A stretch of DNA of 62,986 bases from Tissierellia bacterium (GTDB taxonomy: Bacteria; Bacillota; Clostridia; Peptostreptococcales; Acidaminobacteraceae). The position numbers were made by a program, and so were the translations under genes. Below, one piece after another: positions 51,454 through 59,620 of the stretch (positions are counted from its first letter, which is position 1; every line of letters begins with the position of its first letter). The notes beneath the pieces are model-generated. The model was not told where the DNA came from. It did no database searches and saw nothing but the letters and a program-made list of their open reading frames with translations. The stretch is taken from the NCBI GenBank assembly GCA_012520095.1, contig JAAYOV010000021.1:1-62986 (forward strand), written 5' to 3'.

Positions 51454-51480
51454 AAGGAGACGATCAGTCTCCTTTTTTTT
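51454..51480 (+). terminator. Terminator of plsY-selC
   Basis: AAGGAGAC (51454-51461) pairs with GTCTCCTT (51467-51474), followed by TTTTTT. The 3' end of the converging gene (stop at 51464) lies within this stem. Confidence 0.85.
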
Positions 51481-52351
51481 CTGCAAATTGTTCAAACGCT
51501 TCGGATCGCATGAGAATGTAGATGCTCTCCCCCACTCCCTGAAGCTCCCATACCTCGACAGGAGAAGCCGAAGAATCCGGATAATAGATCGTCACACAAT
51601 ATCCTTCCTCCGTCCGACTCATCCTATAGTCAACAGGCATCTCATTGAGATGGAGATTATTATACGCCTTTGCATAGGGATAAAAATCAGAATAATTATA
51701 ATATCTTCTATCTTCGGGCAGTATTTTCTGATAGGCGATATTTGTGTTTTGTCGGTCCAAGGCGCGCAAAAACAATTCAAGTTCTTCATAAACCTCTGCC
51801 GAACTGTGAAGGACGACGCTTTCATCACGCGAAAACAGTCGATTCATATCAATGCTGTATAGGACGGGGTTTTCTACGGTGTCCTCAAAAAGGAAGGTCA
51901 CTCGCTTTCCGGGAGCGACTTCCGTTATGGTGTTGACCAAGCTCATGATGTAGAGATAGTAATTCTCCGTCGTATAATGATTTTCCTTAAACCCGTCCGG
52001 CTTCACTTTCAGGAAGATTGTCTCTTCTCCTTCCACCACATCGATCACGTCGATGATCATGAGCTTTCCATACCGGTCATACATCGTCTCTTGGGCAACC
52101 ATATTGTAGGCGGAAATGGCGTTGAGAACCGGACTCACTCTCATCGTCTGAATCAACCTTTTGACACTGTGGAGCTCCTCACCCTCTACGTAGTAGATGC
52201 GAAAAGAGGGGAAGAAGTTTCCGGGTCTCGGCCCCATATCATACGGAGCGGGAGGCGGATCCGAGGCTTGATAAAACAAAAAGAACATATTGATGACGAT
52301 GACAGCACACAAGAAGATAACCAACAGAGGATACCCGTGTTTATGAATCAT
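51464..52351 (-). CDS. Membrane-anchored extracytoplasmic protein next to the two-component system
   Basis: 295 residues: one N-terminal membrane segment (YPLLVIFLCAVIVINMFFLF) and an outer domain of about 260 residues with GEELHSVKRLIQTM and several beta-rich stretches. Position and plan recall YycH/YycI, the accessory proteins that adjust the WalK kinase, but I cannot show homology by eye. It overlaps the kinase gene by four bases. Its last codons run through the selC terminator on the other strand. Confidence 0.6.
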   Translation of the reverse strand: MIHKHGYPLLVIFLCAVIVINMFFLFYQASDPPPAPYDMGPRPGNFFPSFRIYYVEGEELHSVKRLIQTMRVSPVLNAISAYNMVAQETMYDRYGKLMIIDVIDVVEGEETIFLKVKPDGFKENHYTTENYYLYIMSLVNTITEVAPGKRVTFLFEDTVENPVLYSIDMNRLFSRDESVVLHSSAEVYEELELFLRALDRQNTNIAYQKILPEDRRYYNYSDFYPYAKAYNNLHLNEMPVDYRMSRTEEGYCVTIYYPDSSASPVEVWELQGVGESIYILMRSEAFEQFAEKKGD

Positions 52352-53727
52352 AACGGTACCTCCACCCTCTTCGGAAGAGAGATGAGAAACTGAGTTCCCT
52401 CCCCAAACTCCGAGTTGACCGTAATCTCCCCAAAGTGCAGCGACACGATCTCTTTTGCGATCGAAAGACCGAGGCCGGTGCCGCCTGTCAGGCGCGCCCG
52501 TCCTTTATCGACACGATAAAACCGATTAAAGATGTAGGGGAGATCTTCTTCCGGAATGCCCCAGCCGTCATCTTCAATCTCAATATGCACCCGTTGTCTC
52601 TCTTCATACAACCTGATCGTGACACGACCGCCGGGGCTGTTGTATTTGATGCCGTTTGCAATGAGATTGATAAAAACCTGCTTAAAGCGATTATAGTCAA
52701 ACTCTGCAAAAATCTTATGCGTAAAGTTGCTGTGAAGGGTGATTTGATTTTGATTTGCCATCGGAAGGAGTAGCTGAATCGAGTCTTCCAGACAGCGATT
52801 CATCGGGCGCACATCGACATCAAGGCTCATCTGTTTCTTTTCAAGTTTTACCAGATACAGCAGGTCTTCTACGATCTCATGCAGACGCTCGCTCTCCGTC
52901 TCTACGTCTTTGAGAAAATCAAAGACCGTCTCTCTGTCGACCGTTTCTTTGGCTTCAAGAAGAGATTCTGTAATAATCTTGAGTGCGGCAATGGGCGTTT
53001 TGATCTCGTGCGATACACTGGCGACAAACTCACTTTGTTGTTCCTCCACTTCACCCAACCTGGTGCCGAGGACATTAAAGCTGTTGGTCAGAGGTGAAAA
53101 ATCGGAGCCTGTCTCTTTTGAAATGCGATAGTCAAAATTACCGCGTATCAAAGCACCTACTCCCATTTCAAGTTGATTGAGAGGCTCTAGATATTTCGAC
53201 AAAAGAAAGTGACCTAAAAAAGAAGCGAGGCCGATCATCGGAAGCCCATGAAGGGCCATATCTTGAACAATTTTGCCCAAAGAAAGACTGAAGGCAGGAT
53301 CCGACTCCTCGATTCGAAGCACCGCTCCCTGATACTGCCCGTCTCGCAATATGGGATATATCGTATAGAGCGTTTTCGTTCCGTCGCTGACTTGATAGAG
53401 AGCATAGCGAGGCTCTTTTCTGCCCCTGCATTCATTGAGAAGTTGAAATTCCAATGTCGAGCCGCGAAGCTTCGCTCCCGTATCGACAAGCACTCTGTCC
53501 AAATCATTGAAAATGATAACCCGTACTTGCTCGTCTTTAATAAAGGGCGCCAAAAGCGCATCCGCTTTCAGGCCCCAGTCCTCGGTAAACTCATCTGTAT
53601 TTGCTAACAGGTCTCTGGCGATGACATTGGCGCGAAACACGGAGCGACGTGCATTTAACTCCAGCTCCCTCTTTGATACGCTGATATATGTGATGTTGAT
53701 CATCACTAGAAGAGCTGTTGTCATCAA
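52348..53727 (-). CDS. Sensor histidine kinase, WalK/PhoR-like
   Basis: 459 residues as drawn. An N-terminal membrane segment, an outer sensor part (about 30-160), a second membrane segment (GLPMIGLASFLGHFLL), a HAMP linker (ALIRGNFDYRI), the dimerisation helix with the phosphorylated histidine in FVASVSHEIKTPIAALKI, and the ATPase motifs FINLIANGIKYNSPG, DDGWGIPEEDL and GGTGLGLSIAKEI. There is no PAS domain. The start is a problem: the frame begins at TTG 53727 or ATG 53724, in the middle of the first membrane segment, without a ribosome site. The same frame stays open upstream (SARLGWKLVSTYFLL), so a non-standard start such as ATT at 53790 or 53772 is possible. Confidence 0.85.
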   Translation of the reverse strand: MMTTALLVMINITYISVSKRELELNARRSVFRANVIARDLLANTDEFTEDWGLKADALLAPFIKDEQVRVIIFNDLDRVLVDTGAKLRGSTLEFQLLNECRGRKEPRYALYQVSDGTKTLYTIYPILRDGQYQGAVLRIEESDPAFSLSLGKIVQDMALHGLPMIGLASFLGHFLLSKYLEPLNQLEMGVGALIRGNFDYRISKETGSDFSPLTNSFNVLGTRLGEVEEQQSEFVASVSHEIKTPIAALKIITESLLEAKETVDRETVFDFLKDVETESERLHEIVEDLLYLVKLEKKQMSLDVDVRPMNRCLEDSIQLLLPMANQNQITLHSNFTHKIFAEFDYNRFKQVFINLIANGIKYNSPGGRVTIRLYEERQRVHIEIEDDGWGIPEEDLPYIFNRFYRVDKGRARLTGGTGLGLSIAKEIVSLHFGEITVNSEFGEGTQFLISLPKRVEVPL

Positions 53728-53776
53728 CAGAAAATAGGTGGAAACAAGTTTCCACCCGAGCCTTGCAGAAATCGAA

Positions 53777-54457
53777 TTACTGCTTAAAATAGTACCCTGT
53801 CCCCCATTTCGTCATAATAAATTCAGGATGCGAGCTGTCTACCTCCACCTTTTCTCTCAGGCGTCGAATATGGACATCGACGGTGCGCACATCTCCGAAG
53901 TATTCATAGCCCCAGATTTTCTCAAGAAGCTCTTCTCGGCTGAAAACGGTTCCCTCATTGAGCACAAGGAGAAGTAGAAGGTCAAATTCCTTTGCAGTCA
54001 GTGTCACTTCTCTATCCTCAAACACGACTTTCCTGCCAAAGAAATTGATGCTGAATTTGTCGTATTCGATGATGGAAGTATTGTTGAGTTTCTTTGGTTT
54101 TACCCGACGCAAAACAGCTTTGATTCGAGCTTTTAATTCCAGGATATTAAAGGGTTTCGACATATAATCATCCGCTCCGGCTTCGAGACCGAGTATCTTT
54201 GATTCGTCATCCCCTCTTGCTGTCAGCATGATAATGGGCATATTTGACGTTTCACGTATTTTTTTGCAAAACTCAATCCCGCTCATCCCCGGCAGCATCA
54301 CATCCAATACCATTAGATCAAACTTATCATCCTCAAGATGCTCCATTGCTTCTTCTGCATCCAGAGCTGTCTCCACTTTGTAGCCCTCTTGGCTTAAGCT
54401 GAATTTGAGACCTTTCAGAAGGATAGGTTCATCATCGACAATCAGTATCCGATCCAT
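53777..54457 (-). CDS. Response regulator, OmpR/WalR-like
   Basis: 226 residues. Receiver domain with the acidic pair in ILIVDDEPIL, phosphorylated Asp in LMVLDVMLPG, Thr in IMLTARG and Lys in MSKPFN; then a winged-helix DNA-binding domain with VTLTAKEFDLLLLLVLNEG and DVRTVDVHIRRLREKV. It resembles WalR (YycF). Its start overlaps the end of selB by 26 bases, with AAAGGAGA inside selB as ribosome site, so the two are translationally linked. Confidence 0.93.
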   Translation of the reverse strand: MDRILIVDDEPILLKGLKFSLSQEGYKVETALDAEEAMEHLEDDKFDLMVLDVMLPGMSGIEFCKKIRETSNMPIIMLTARGDDESKILGLEAGADDYMSKPFNILELKARIKAVLRRVKPKKLNNTSIIEYDKFSINFFGRKVVFEDREVTLTAKEFDLLLLLVLNEGTVFSREELLEKIWGYEYFGDVRTVDVHIRRLREKVEVDSSHPEFIMTKWGTGYYFKQ

Positions 54458-56279
54458 TTAACGTCTCCTTTGATAATATTCGTTTATTATCTAGTCGCTG
54501 AGTTATCTGCCTGGCATCTGTATATTCCAATATGGGCAACAGATACTTTCGGCTCAACTGGAGGCGATCGCGAAAGTCCGCAATTTCCAGAGCGCCGTCT
54601 TGCTTTATTGCATCAATTATATCATTTACTACATAATTAAGCCAACTATTTTTCATTATGAACTCTTCATTAATGAATATAATCTCCCCTTTATCTGACA
54701 AATATCTCATAATCTCTGATAATTTTGGGTTTTCCTTGAGGAGTTCACTTTTCTGCACAGGTTGAATCCCCGCTTCCTGCAATCTCTGAAGCAGCATCTG
54801 CTCCCACTCTTGCTCCTCTTTGCTGAGAACCGGAACGTGATCGATAAGAATCAAGCGACCTTCCTCGATCCGCACAACTCCCTCTTCCTGCATGACAAGA
54901 AGCAATGCATCGACTGCGTCTTTGGGCCAGCTTTTAAAATATCGACTGCGAAACTCCTCTTTTTCAATAAAGAAACGAAGAGGGTTCTTCTCAAAAAACG
55001 ATGCCAACCTCTCCTCCATTTCCCGCAATGTCCTCGCCTTGCTTCTTTCACTAAAAACTCTCCCGCCAATTCGGACAAAGGCAAAGGATGCCTCCATCAG
55101 CGAAAATCTTCTGGTCCTTTCTTTTTCCAGCTCCGCTTCTGTAGCGCCCCATGGATATTTTTCAAGAATCAATTCAAGTTGTTCAGCAAGCGTATGCGCC
55201 TCAAGAAGCCGGGCTGTCCTCTCCCTTTGGCGCCTTCTGCCTTTGGGCGGAAGCGGATCGAGGACTTCCACGCTGCCCAAGGTCCATGCCGGAGATTCGC
55301 TGCGCACGACCGCCCGCTGTGAATAAAAACACAGAATCGGCTCTTCCAGTTGAAGAAGGGCACCTTCCTCGCCGAAAAATCTCAGCTTTCCCTTGAGTTC
55401 GCGACTACCGAAATAAAAGCTCATTCGGATGTCCCCTTCCATCTGCAACAATTTTCTCACGCGTACAAGCATCTCATCGCTGATGGCATACACATCTTTT
55501 TGTGCAAGGACATCGCCCCTTTCAAGGACGACATGATCTCTCCCGCTGAGGTGAAGAGCCACTCGATTGTCGGGAAGCACTTCTTCGCGCTCCTGAGAAT
55601 GAACTTGCAGGCCGCGAATCCTAAAAAGCTCACCTCCCGGATAAAGGCTAAGAATGTCTCCTTTTCTAAGAGGCGCCCCCTCGAGCGTCCCCGTAACAAT
55701 GTCTCCCGTGCCGCGTTGTTTAAAATGCCTGTCAGCGGCAAGTCTCGGATAAAAGGAGGGTCTTGCCGCATGGATCTCCAGCTCACCAAAAAGCGCCTCT
55801 TTCAAAGGCTCAATTCCCCGAAGTGAAACGGAATCCACCTCAAAAACAGGTGCGTCTTCATACATGCTTGCGCTCACCAGCTCGGCCACTTCTTCGCGCA
55901 CCAACTCCAGCATGGTCTCGTCTGCGCGATCGATCTTTGTAAGGGCAATCAGAAGACGTGAAATTCCCAGAAGATCAATGATGTCAAGATGCTCTCTCGT
56001 CTGCGGCATGACGCCTTCTTCTGCGGAGATGACAAGGAGAGCCAAATCCACGCTGTCAAGTCCACAGAGCATATTTTTAATAAAGCGTTCATGCCCGGGA
56101 ACGTCAAGAACATGAATCCAATCATCGCCTCTGCGAAGATAGGCGTATCCGTTGACGATGGTAAGCCCTCTTTTTTTCTCTTCCTCCAGGCGATCTGTCG
56201 ATATTCCTGTGAGCGCAGCGATCAGACTCGTCTTACCGTGATCGACGTGTCCGGCCGTGGCGATGACCATACTTCTCAC
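54432..56279 (-). CDS. selB: Selenocysteine-specific elongation factor
   Basis: SelB brings Sec-tRNA to the ribosome at UGA codons followed by a SECIS stem. 615 residues: GTPase domain with ATAGHVDHGKTSLIAAL, VLDVPGHERFIKNML and ALTKID; two beta-barrel domains (about 180-340); and C-terminal winged helices that bind the SECIS RNA (from about 400). It overlaps selA by four bases. Confidence 0.96.
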   Translation of the reverse strand: MRSMVIATAGHVDHGKTSLIAALTGISTDRLEEEKKRGLTIVNGYAYLRRGDDWIHVLDVPGHERFIKNMLCGLDSVDLALLVISAEEGVMPQTREHLDIIDLLGISRLLIALTKIDRADETMLELVREEVAELVSASMYEDAPVFEVDSVSLRGIEPLKEALFGELEIHAARPSFYPRLAADRHFKQRGTGDIVTGTLEGAPLRKGDILSLYPGGELFRIRGLQVHSQEREEVLPDNRVALHLSGRDHVVLERGDVLAQKDVYAISDEMLVRVRKLLQMEGDIRMSFYFGSRELKGKLRFFGEEGALLQLEEPILCFYSQRAVVRSESPAWTLGSVEVLDPLPPKGRRRQRERTARLLEAHTLAEQLELILEKYPWGATEAELEKERTRRFSLMEASFAFVRIGGRVFSERSKARTLREMEERLASFFEKNPLRFFIEKEEFRSRYFKSWPKDAVDALLLVMQEEGVVRIEEGRLILIDHVPVLSKEEQEWEQMLLQRLQEAGIQPVQKSELLKENPKLSEIMRYLSDKGEIIFINEEFIMKNSWLNYVVNDIIDAIKQDGALEIADFRDRLQLSRKYLLPILEYTDARQITQRLDNKRILSKETLNGSDTDCR

Positions 56280-57610
56280 AGCATGGCCTCCTCAAGAGCA
56301 TGCAGCAACATCTCCTCTTCCTTTTCAAATACTGTCCGTAGATCAATGAAAAGACGATCGTCCTCTGCCTGCACGATGACAGGCGGCTCATGTTTTCTCA
56401 GTCTGCCGAGTGCGGAGCTGAGATGATCAGGCTTTAGCGCCAGTTTCACAGAGGGCAGTCGAACGCGAGGATGCGCTCCCCCTCCCAAGGGCGAATCTCC
56501 TGTAAGTATTTCTCCCTGCCCCAATTTTCTCTGAAATCGCTCAGTCCTCTCTAAGAGTTGCTCCTGAGTAGTCGAAATCATCTTCTCAAGAGCGCTCGGA
56601 GCGTCTTTTCGCAGATATGTCATCAGCGTCGCCTCCAGCGCGGCTATCGTCATTTTATCCGCGCGGAGCACGCGACTTAAGGGGTTTTTCTTCAGAGGCT
56701 CGACGAATTCTCTTTTACCGAGGATGATCCCGCATTGAGGCCCGCCGAGGAGCTTATCTCCGCTGAACGTAAGAATATCTACATGAGAAAGATGTTCTTG
56801 CAGAACTTTCCTCCCTTCCTCGAAGGAATACTCAGCCAGTCCCATACTTCCCGCATCTTCATACAGCGCAATCCCGTAAGATTTGGAAAGGGCGCAGAGA
56901 TCGGCGAGTTCGACTTCCTTCGTAAACCCTTCCATAAAAAAATTGCTGGGATGAACTTTCATTAAAAGAGCCGTGTTCTCGCCGATTGCATTCTCATAAT
57001 CTCTCAGATGCGTTCGATTGGTCGTGCCGACTTCTTTGAGTTTGGCACCAAAAAAAGTGATGATGTCGGGGATTCGAAAGCTGGCTCCGATCTCGACGAG
57101 TTCACCTCTTGAGAGAACAACCTCTCGCTCTCTTGCGTGATGGGCAAGAACCAGCAAAACAGCTCCGGCGTTATTGTTGACCAGATGGATGCTCTGCGCT
57201 CCGAAGAGAAACTTCAGGTACCCTTCGAGATGATCTCCCCTCTTTCCTCTTTTTCCGGTAGAAAGATCGAGTTCCAGATTGCAGTAGCCGGTGAGAGTTC
57301 TTCTCAAATGCTCCATCAACTCCTCCCCAAACGGGGCTCTTCCGACATTTGTATGGATGGGAACGCCTGTGGCGTTTATAAGGGGAACTAAGGAAGGAAA
57401 ATTTTCCAGTTTCCTGTGAAGTTCTTTAAGAATCTGCTGCGGGTTCGGATCAAATCCATCCTTATTGCATCGGATCTTTTCGCGTTCTTCTTCGAGAACG
57501 GCTCGAAGATGATAGACGACCCAAGGGCGCTTCCACTTTTCTAAAAGCGTTTGTGCCTCCGGATGCGCAAGAAGGGCATCAACCGAGGGAAGATGTTGAA
57601 ATGGATTCAT
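56276..57610 (-). CDS. selA: Selenocysteine synthase
   Basis: SelA converts Ser-tRNA-Sec to Sec-tRNA-Sec with selenophosphate, using PLP. 444 residues: LINATGVPIHTNVGRAPFGE near residue 80 (the family has NATGVVLHTNLGRA), LVNNNAGAVLLVL, LYEDAGSMGLAEY-like sequence and the PLP lysine in TFSGDKLLGGPQCGII. The ATG at 57610 has GGAGGTAAAC upstream; an ATG 15 bases earlier contains that site. It begins two bases after the selD stop. Confidence 0.96.
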   Translation of the reverse strand: MNPFQHLPSVDALLAHPEAQTLLEKWKRPWVVYHLRAVLEEEREKIRCNKDGFDPNPQQILKELHRKLENFPSLVPLINATGVPIHTNVGRAPFGEELMEHLRRTLTGYCNLELDLSTGKRGKRGDHLEGYLKFLFGAQSIHLVNNNAGAVLLVLAHHAREREVVLSRGELVEIGASFRIPDIITFFGAKLKEVGTTNRTHLRDYENAIGENTALLMKVHPSNFFMEGFTKEVELADLCALSKSYGIALYEDAGSMGLAEYSFEEGRKVLQEHLSHVDILTFSGDKLLGGPQCGIILGKREFVEPLKKNPLSRVLRADKMTIAALEATLMTYLRKDAPSALEKMISTTQEQLLERTERFQRKLGQGEILTGDSPLGGGAHPRVRLPSVKLALKPDHLSSALGRLRKHEPPVIVQAEDDRLFIDLRTVFEKEEEMLLHALEEAML

Positions 57611-57612
57611 GT

Positions 57613-58656
57613 TTACCTCCTGCATCTGATAAGAACATCCTCACGCGTTGCGACCGTTCCGATCAGAGAAACCTTTGTCTTCAGCGCTTTTTGCAGACGC
57701 CGCAGAGCTTCCTGAGCATCTTCTTCAGCTATGCTTAAAAGCAAGCCGCCGGATGTCTGCGGGTCGCAGACAATGGCCCGCTCCCAGCCCTTTAGATCTC
57801 CCCAATCGACATGAACGCCGAAGTGTTGTTCGTTCTTTCTGCTCCCTCCGGGATTACACCCCTCAAAAGAAAGCTCGGCAACCTGCTTAAACAGAGGAAG
57901 CGAGGAGAAATCGACGTATGCGCTTGTTCCGCTTGCTTCCATCATCTCGCTAAGATGGCCGACAAGCCCGAAGCCTGTGATATCCGAAGCGGCATGGGGA
58001 ACGATGTCGCCGAGCGCCTCTGTGATGCCGGCGTTGAGAGTCATCATGCTCTGTGTCACTTCTTTGAGTTCTTCTTGGGTGATCCTGCCGACTTTCCCTG
58101 CACTTGTCAGGATGCCGCTGCCGAGCGCTTTTGTGAGAATGAGACGGTCTCCCGGTTTGGCACCGGCATTCATAAGAACTCTGTCGACATCGACAAATCC
58201 GATGACGGAAAGTCCATATTTCGGCTCATTGTCTCGGACGGAATGGCCTCCGACAAGAAGAGCACCCGCCTCCTTTATCTTATCGGCTCCCCCGAGGAGG
58301 ATGGCCTTTAGGTCTTCATCGTCCATGTCGTCGGGTGCGCAGAGAATATTCATGGCAAGCCGCGGTTTTCCCCCCATCGCATAGACATCGCTAAGAGAAT
58401 TGCTCGCCGCAATAGCACCGAATGTATAGGGATCATCGACAATCGGCGTGAAAAAATCCAGTGTAGCAATGATCGCTTCCTCTTCACTGATCTGATATAC
58501 TCCCGCATCTTCATTATTGGAAAAGCCCGTCAAAAGGGACGGATCGCTAAAATCCGGTAGGGAGCACATGATACCCGACAACCTGCCGGGGCTAATTTTT
58601 GCCGCTCAGCCCGCTGTGGCGCTTCGCTGTGTCAGGCGTTTTTTCTTTTCTGTCAT
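57613..58656 (-). CDS. selD: Selenophosphate synthetase, itself a selenoprotein (UGA codon 17)
   Basis: SelD makes selenophosphate from selenide and ATP. 347 residues when the in-frame TGA at 58608..58606 is read as selenocysteine. Starting at the ATG at 58656 (GGAG six bases upstream) the N-terminus reads MTEKKKRLTQRSATAG, Sec, AAKISPGRLSGIM, which matches the family's catalytic Cys/Sec-x-x-Lys loop. Further on: DAGVYQISEEEAIIATLDFF, DDPYTFGAIAASNSLSDVYA and GGHSVRDNEPKYGLSVIG. Gene callers that stop at TGA would start at the later GTG or ATG near 58581 and lose the active site. A SECIS-like stem follows the UGA at 58590..58574. Confidence 0.95.
58574..58590 (-). promoter_or_regulatory. SECIS-like hairpin in selD
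   Basis: On the minus strand CCCGGC (58590..58585) pairs with GTCGGG (58579..58574), with one G-T pair, around a 5-base loop AGGTT. It begins 15 bases after the UGA, and the GG in a small apical loop is the element SelB recognises in known bacterial SECIS stems. Confidence 0.7.
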
Positions 58657-58665
58657 GACATGCTC

Positions 58666-59157
58666 CTATTGTTCAAAATACTCCTTGATGAGAGCCAGTT
58701 TGGCAGGACCGATTCCTGAAACTTCAATGAGGTCATCCAAAAGCGCCGAGGGATGAAGGCGGATATATTCGACGATCTTTTTCGCCGTCACCGGCCCAAT
58801 TCCCGGCACCTCAAGCCAGCTTTCTTCATCCGCCGGCAGGCGAGGGGATGCCCCCTCACTTTCCTGCCCCTCTTCAGCTTTTGGATAAATATAGATTTTT
58901 TCTCCGTCCAATAGACGTTTGGCGAGATTCAAGCTCGACGCACAGGCGTCTTCACTGAGCCCACCTGCTTCTTCCACAAGATCTGCAAGACGGGCCGATT
59001 GAGAAAGTGTATACACTCCCGGATGAATGACGCATCCTTCTATATGAACGCAGATCGTTCTCTCTTCTTCCGGCCAGCTCTCCAGCTGATAGAAGTGCAG
59101 CCAAAAGCCCCAGAAAAAGAGAATCAAAAGGATTGCCGCCGATATTCCTTTTTTCAT
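58666..59157 (-). CDS. comEA: ComEA-like DNA-binding membrane protein
   Basis: 163 residues. One N-terminal membrane segment (AAILLILFFWGFWLHFY), an SLBB-like domain (ICVHIEGCVIHPGVYTLSQS) and a C-terminal helix-hairpin-helix domain (WLEVPGIGPVTAKKIVEYI and EVSGIGPAKLALIKEY). In competent Firmicutes ComEA binds incoming DNA outside the membrane. No comEC is in the window. It precedes selD by nine bases. Confidence 0.9.
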   Translation of the reverse strand: MKKGISAAILLILFFWGFWLHFYQLESWPEEERTICVHIEGCVIHPGVYTLSQSARLADLVEEAGGLSEDACASSLNLAKRLLDGEKIYIYPKAEEGQESEGASPRLPADEESWLEVPGIGPVTAKKIVEYIRLHPSALLDDLIEVSGIGPAKLALIKEYFEQ

Positions 59158-59231
59158 CGTCTCCTCCTGCAGGCAGTGTACCTTGACGAGGAGGAATTTT
59201 CAGCGGCGCACGAGAGTTGTTCCGGAGTGTA

Positions 59232-59609
59232 TTATCCTTTAAAGGCGATTGTCTCGATTTCCACAAGTGCCTTCATCGGAAGCTCCTTTACCGCAAAGGC
59301 GCTTCTGGCCGGTTTGTGAGGATCATAAAACTCCGCATAAACTTTGTTGACTTCGGCAAAATTGGCCATGTCCGTCATGAAAACAGTCGACTTGACAACA
59401 TTGTTTTTGGAGTAACCCGCCTCCGCTAAAACGGCTTCGATATTGGCGAAAACCTGTTCAGCCTGTCCGACGATGTCTTCTGCATCGATCTTTCCGGAAT
59501 CGGGATTGACCGGGAGCTGCCCGGAAAGATACAGAAAATTTCCCGCTTCTACGGCGTGAGCGTACGGCCCTATCGCGGCCGGCGCCTTGTCAGAAAAGAT
59601 GATTTTCAT
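59232..59609 (-). CDS. ridA: RidA family reactive imine/enamine deaminase
   Basis: 125 residues, full-length RidA/YjgF fold: SDKAPAAIGPYAHAVEAGNF, LYLSGQLPVNPDSGKI, VKSTVFMTDMANFAEVNKVY and PARSAFAVKELPMKALVEIE with the conserved arginine. It hydrolyses 2-aminoacrylate released by PLP enzymes, which fits an organism that degrades amino acids (here also SelA and TnaA). Confidence 0.93.
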   Translation of the reverse strand: MKIIFSDKAPAAIGPYAHAVEAGNFLYLSGQLPVNPDSGKIDAEDIVGQAEQVFANIEAVLAEAGYSKNNVVKSTVFMTDMANFAEVNKVYAEFYDPHKPARSAFAVKELPMKALVEIETIAFKG

Positions 59610-59620
59610 CGAAATACCTC

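Noticed and set aside
57613-58581. SelD starting at the codon near 58581
   Set aside because: This would remove the catalytic Sec loop; the upstream ATG with GGAG and the in-frame UGA match the family.
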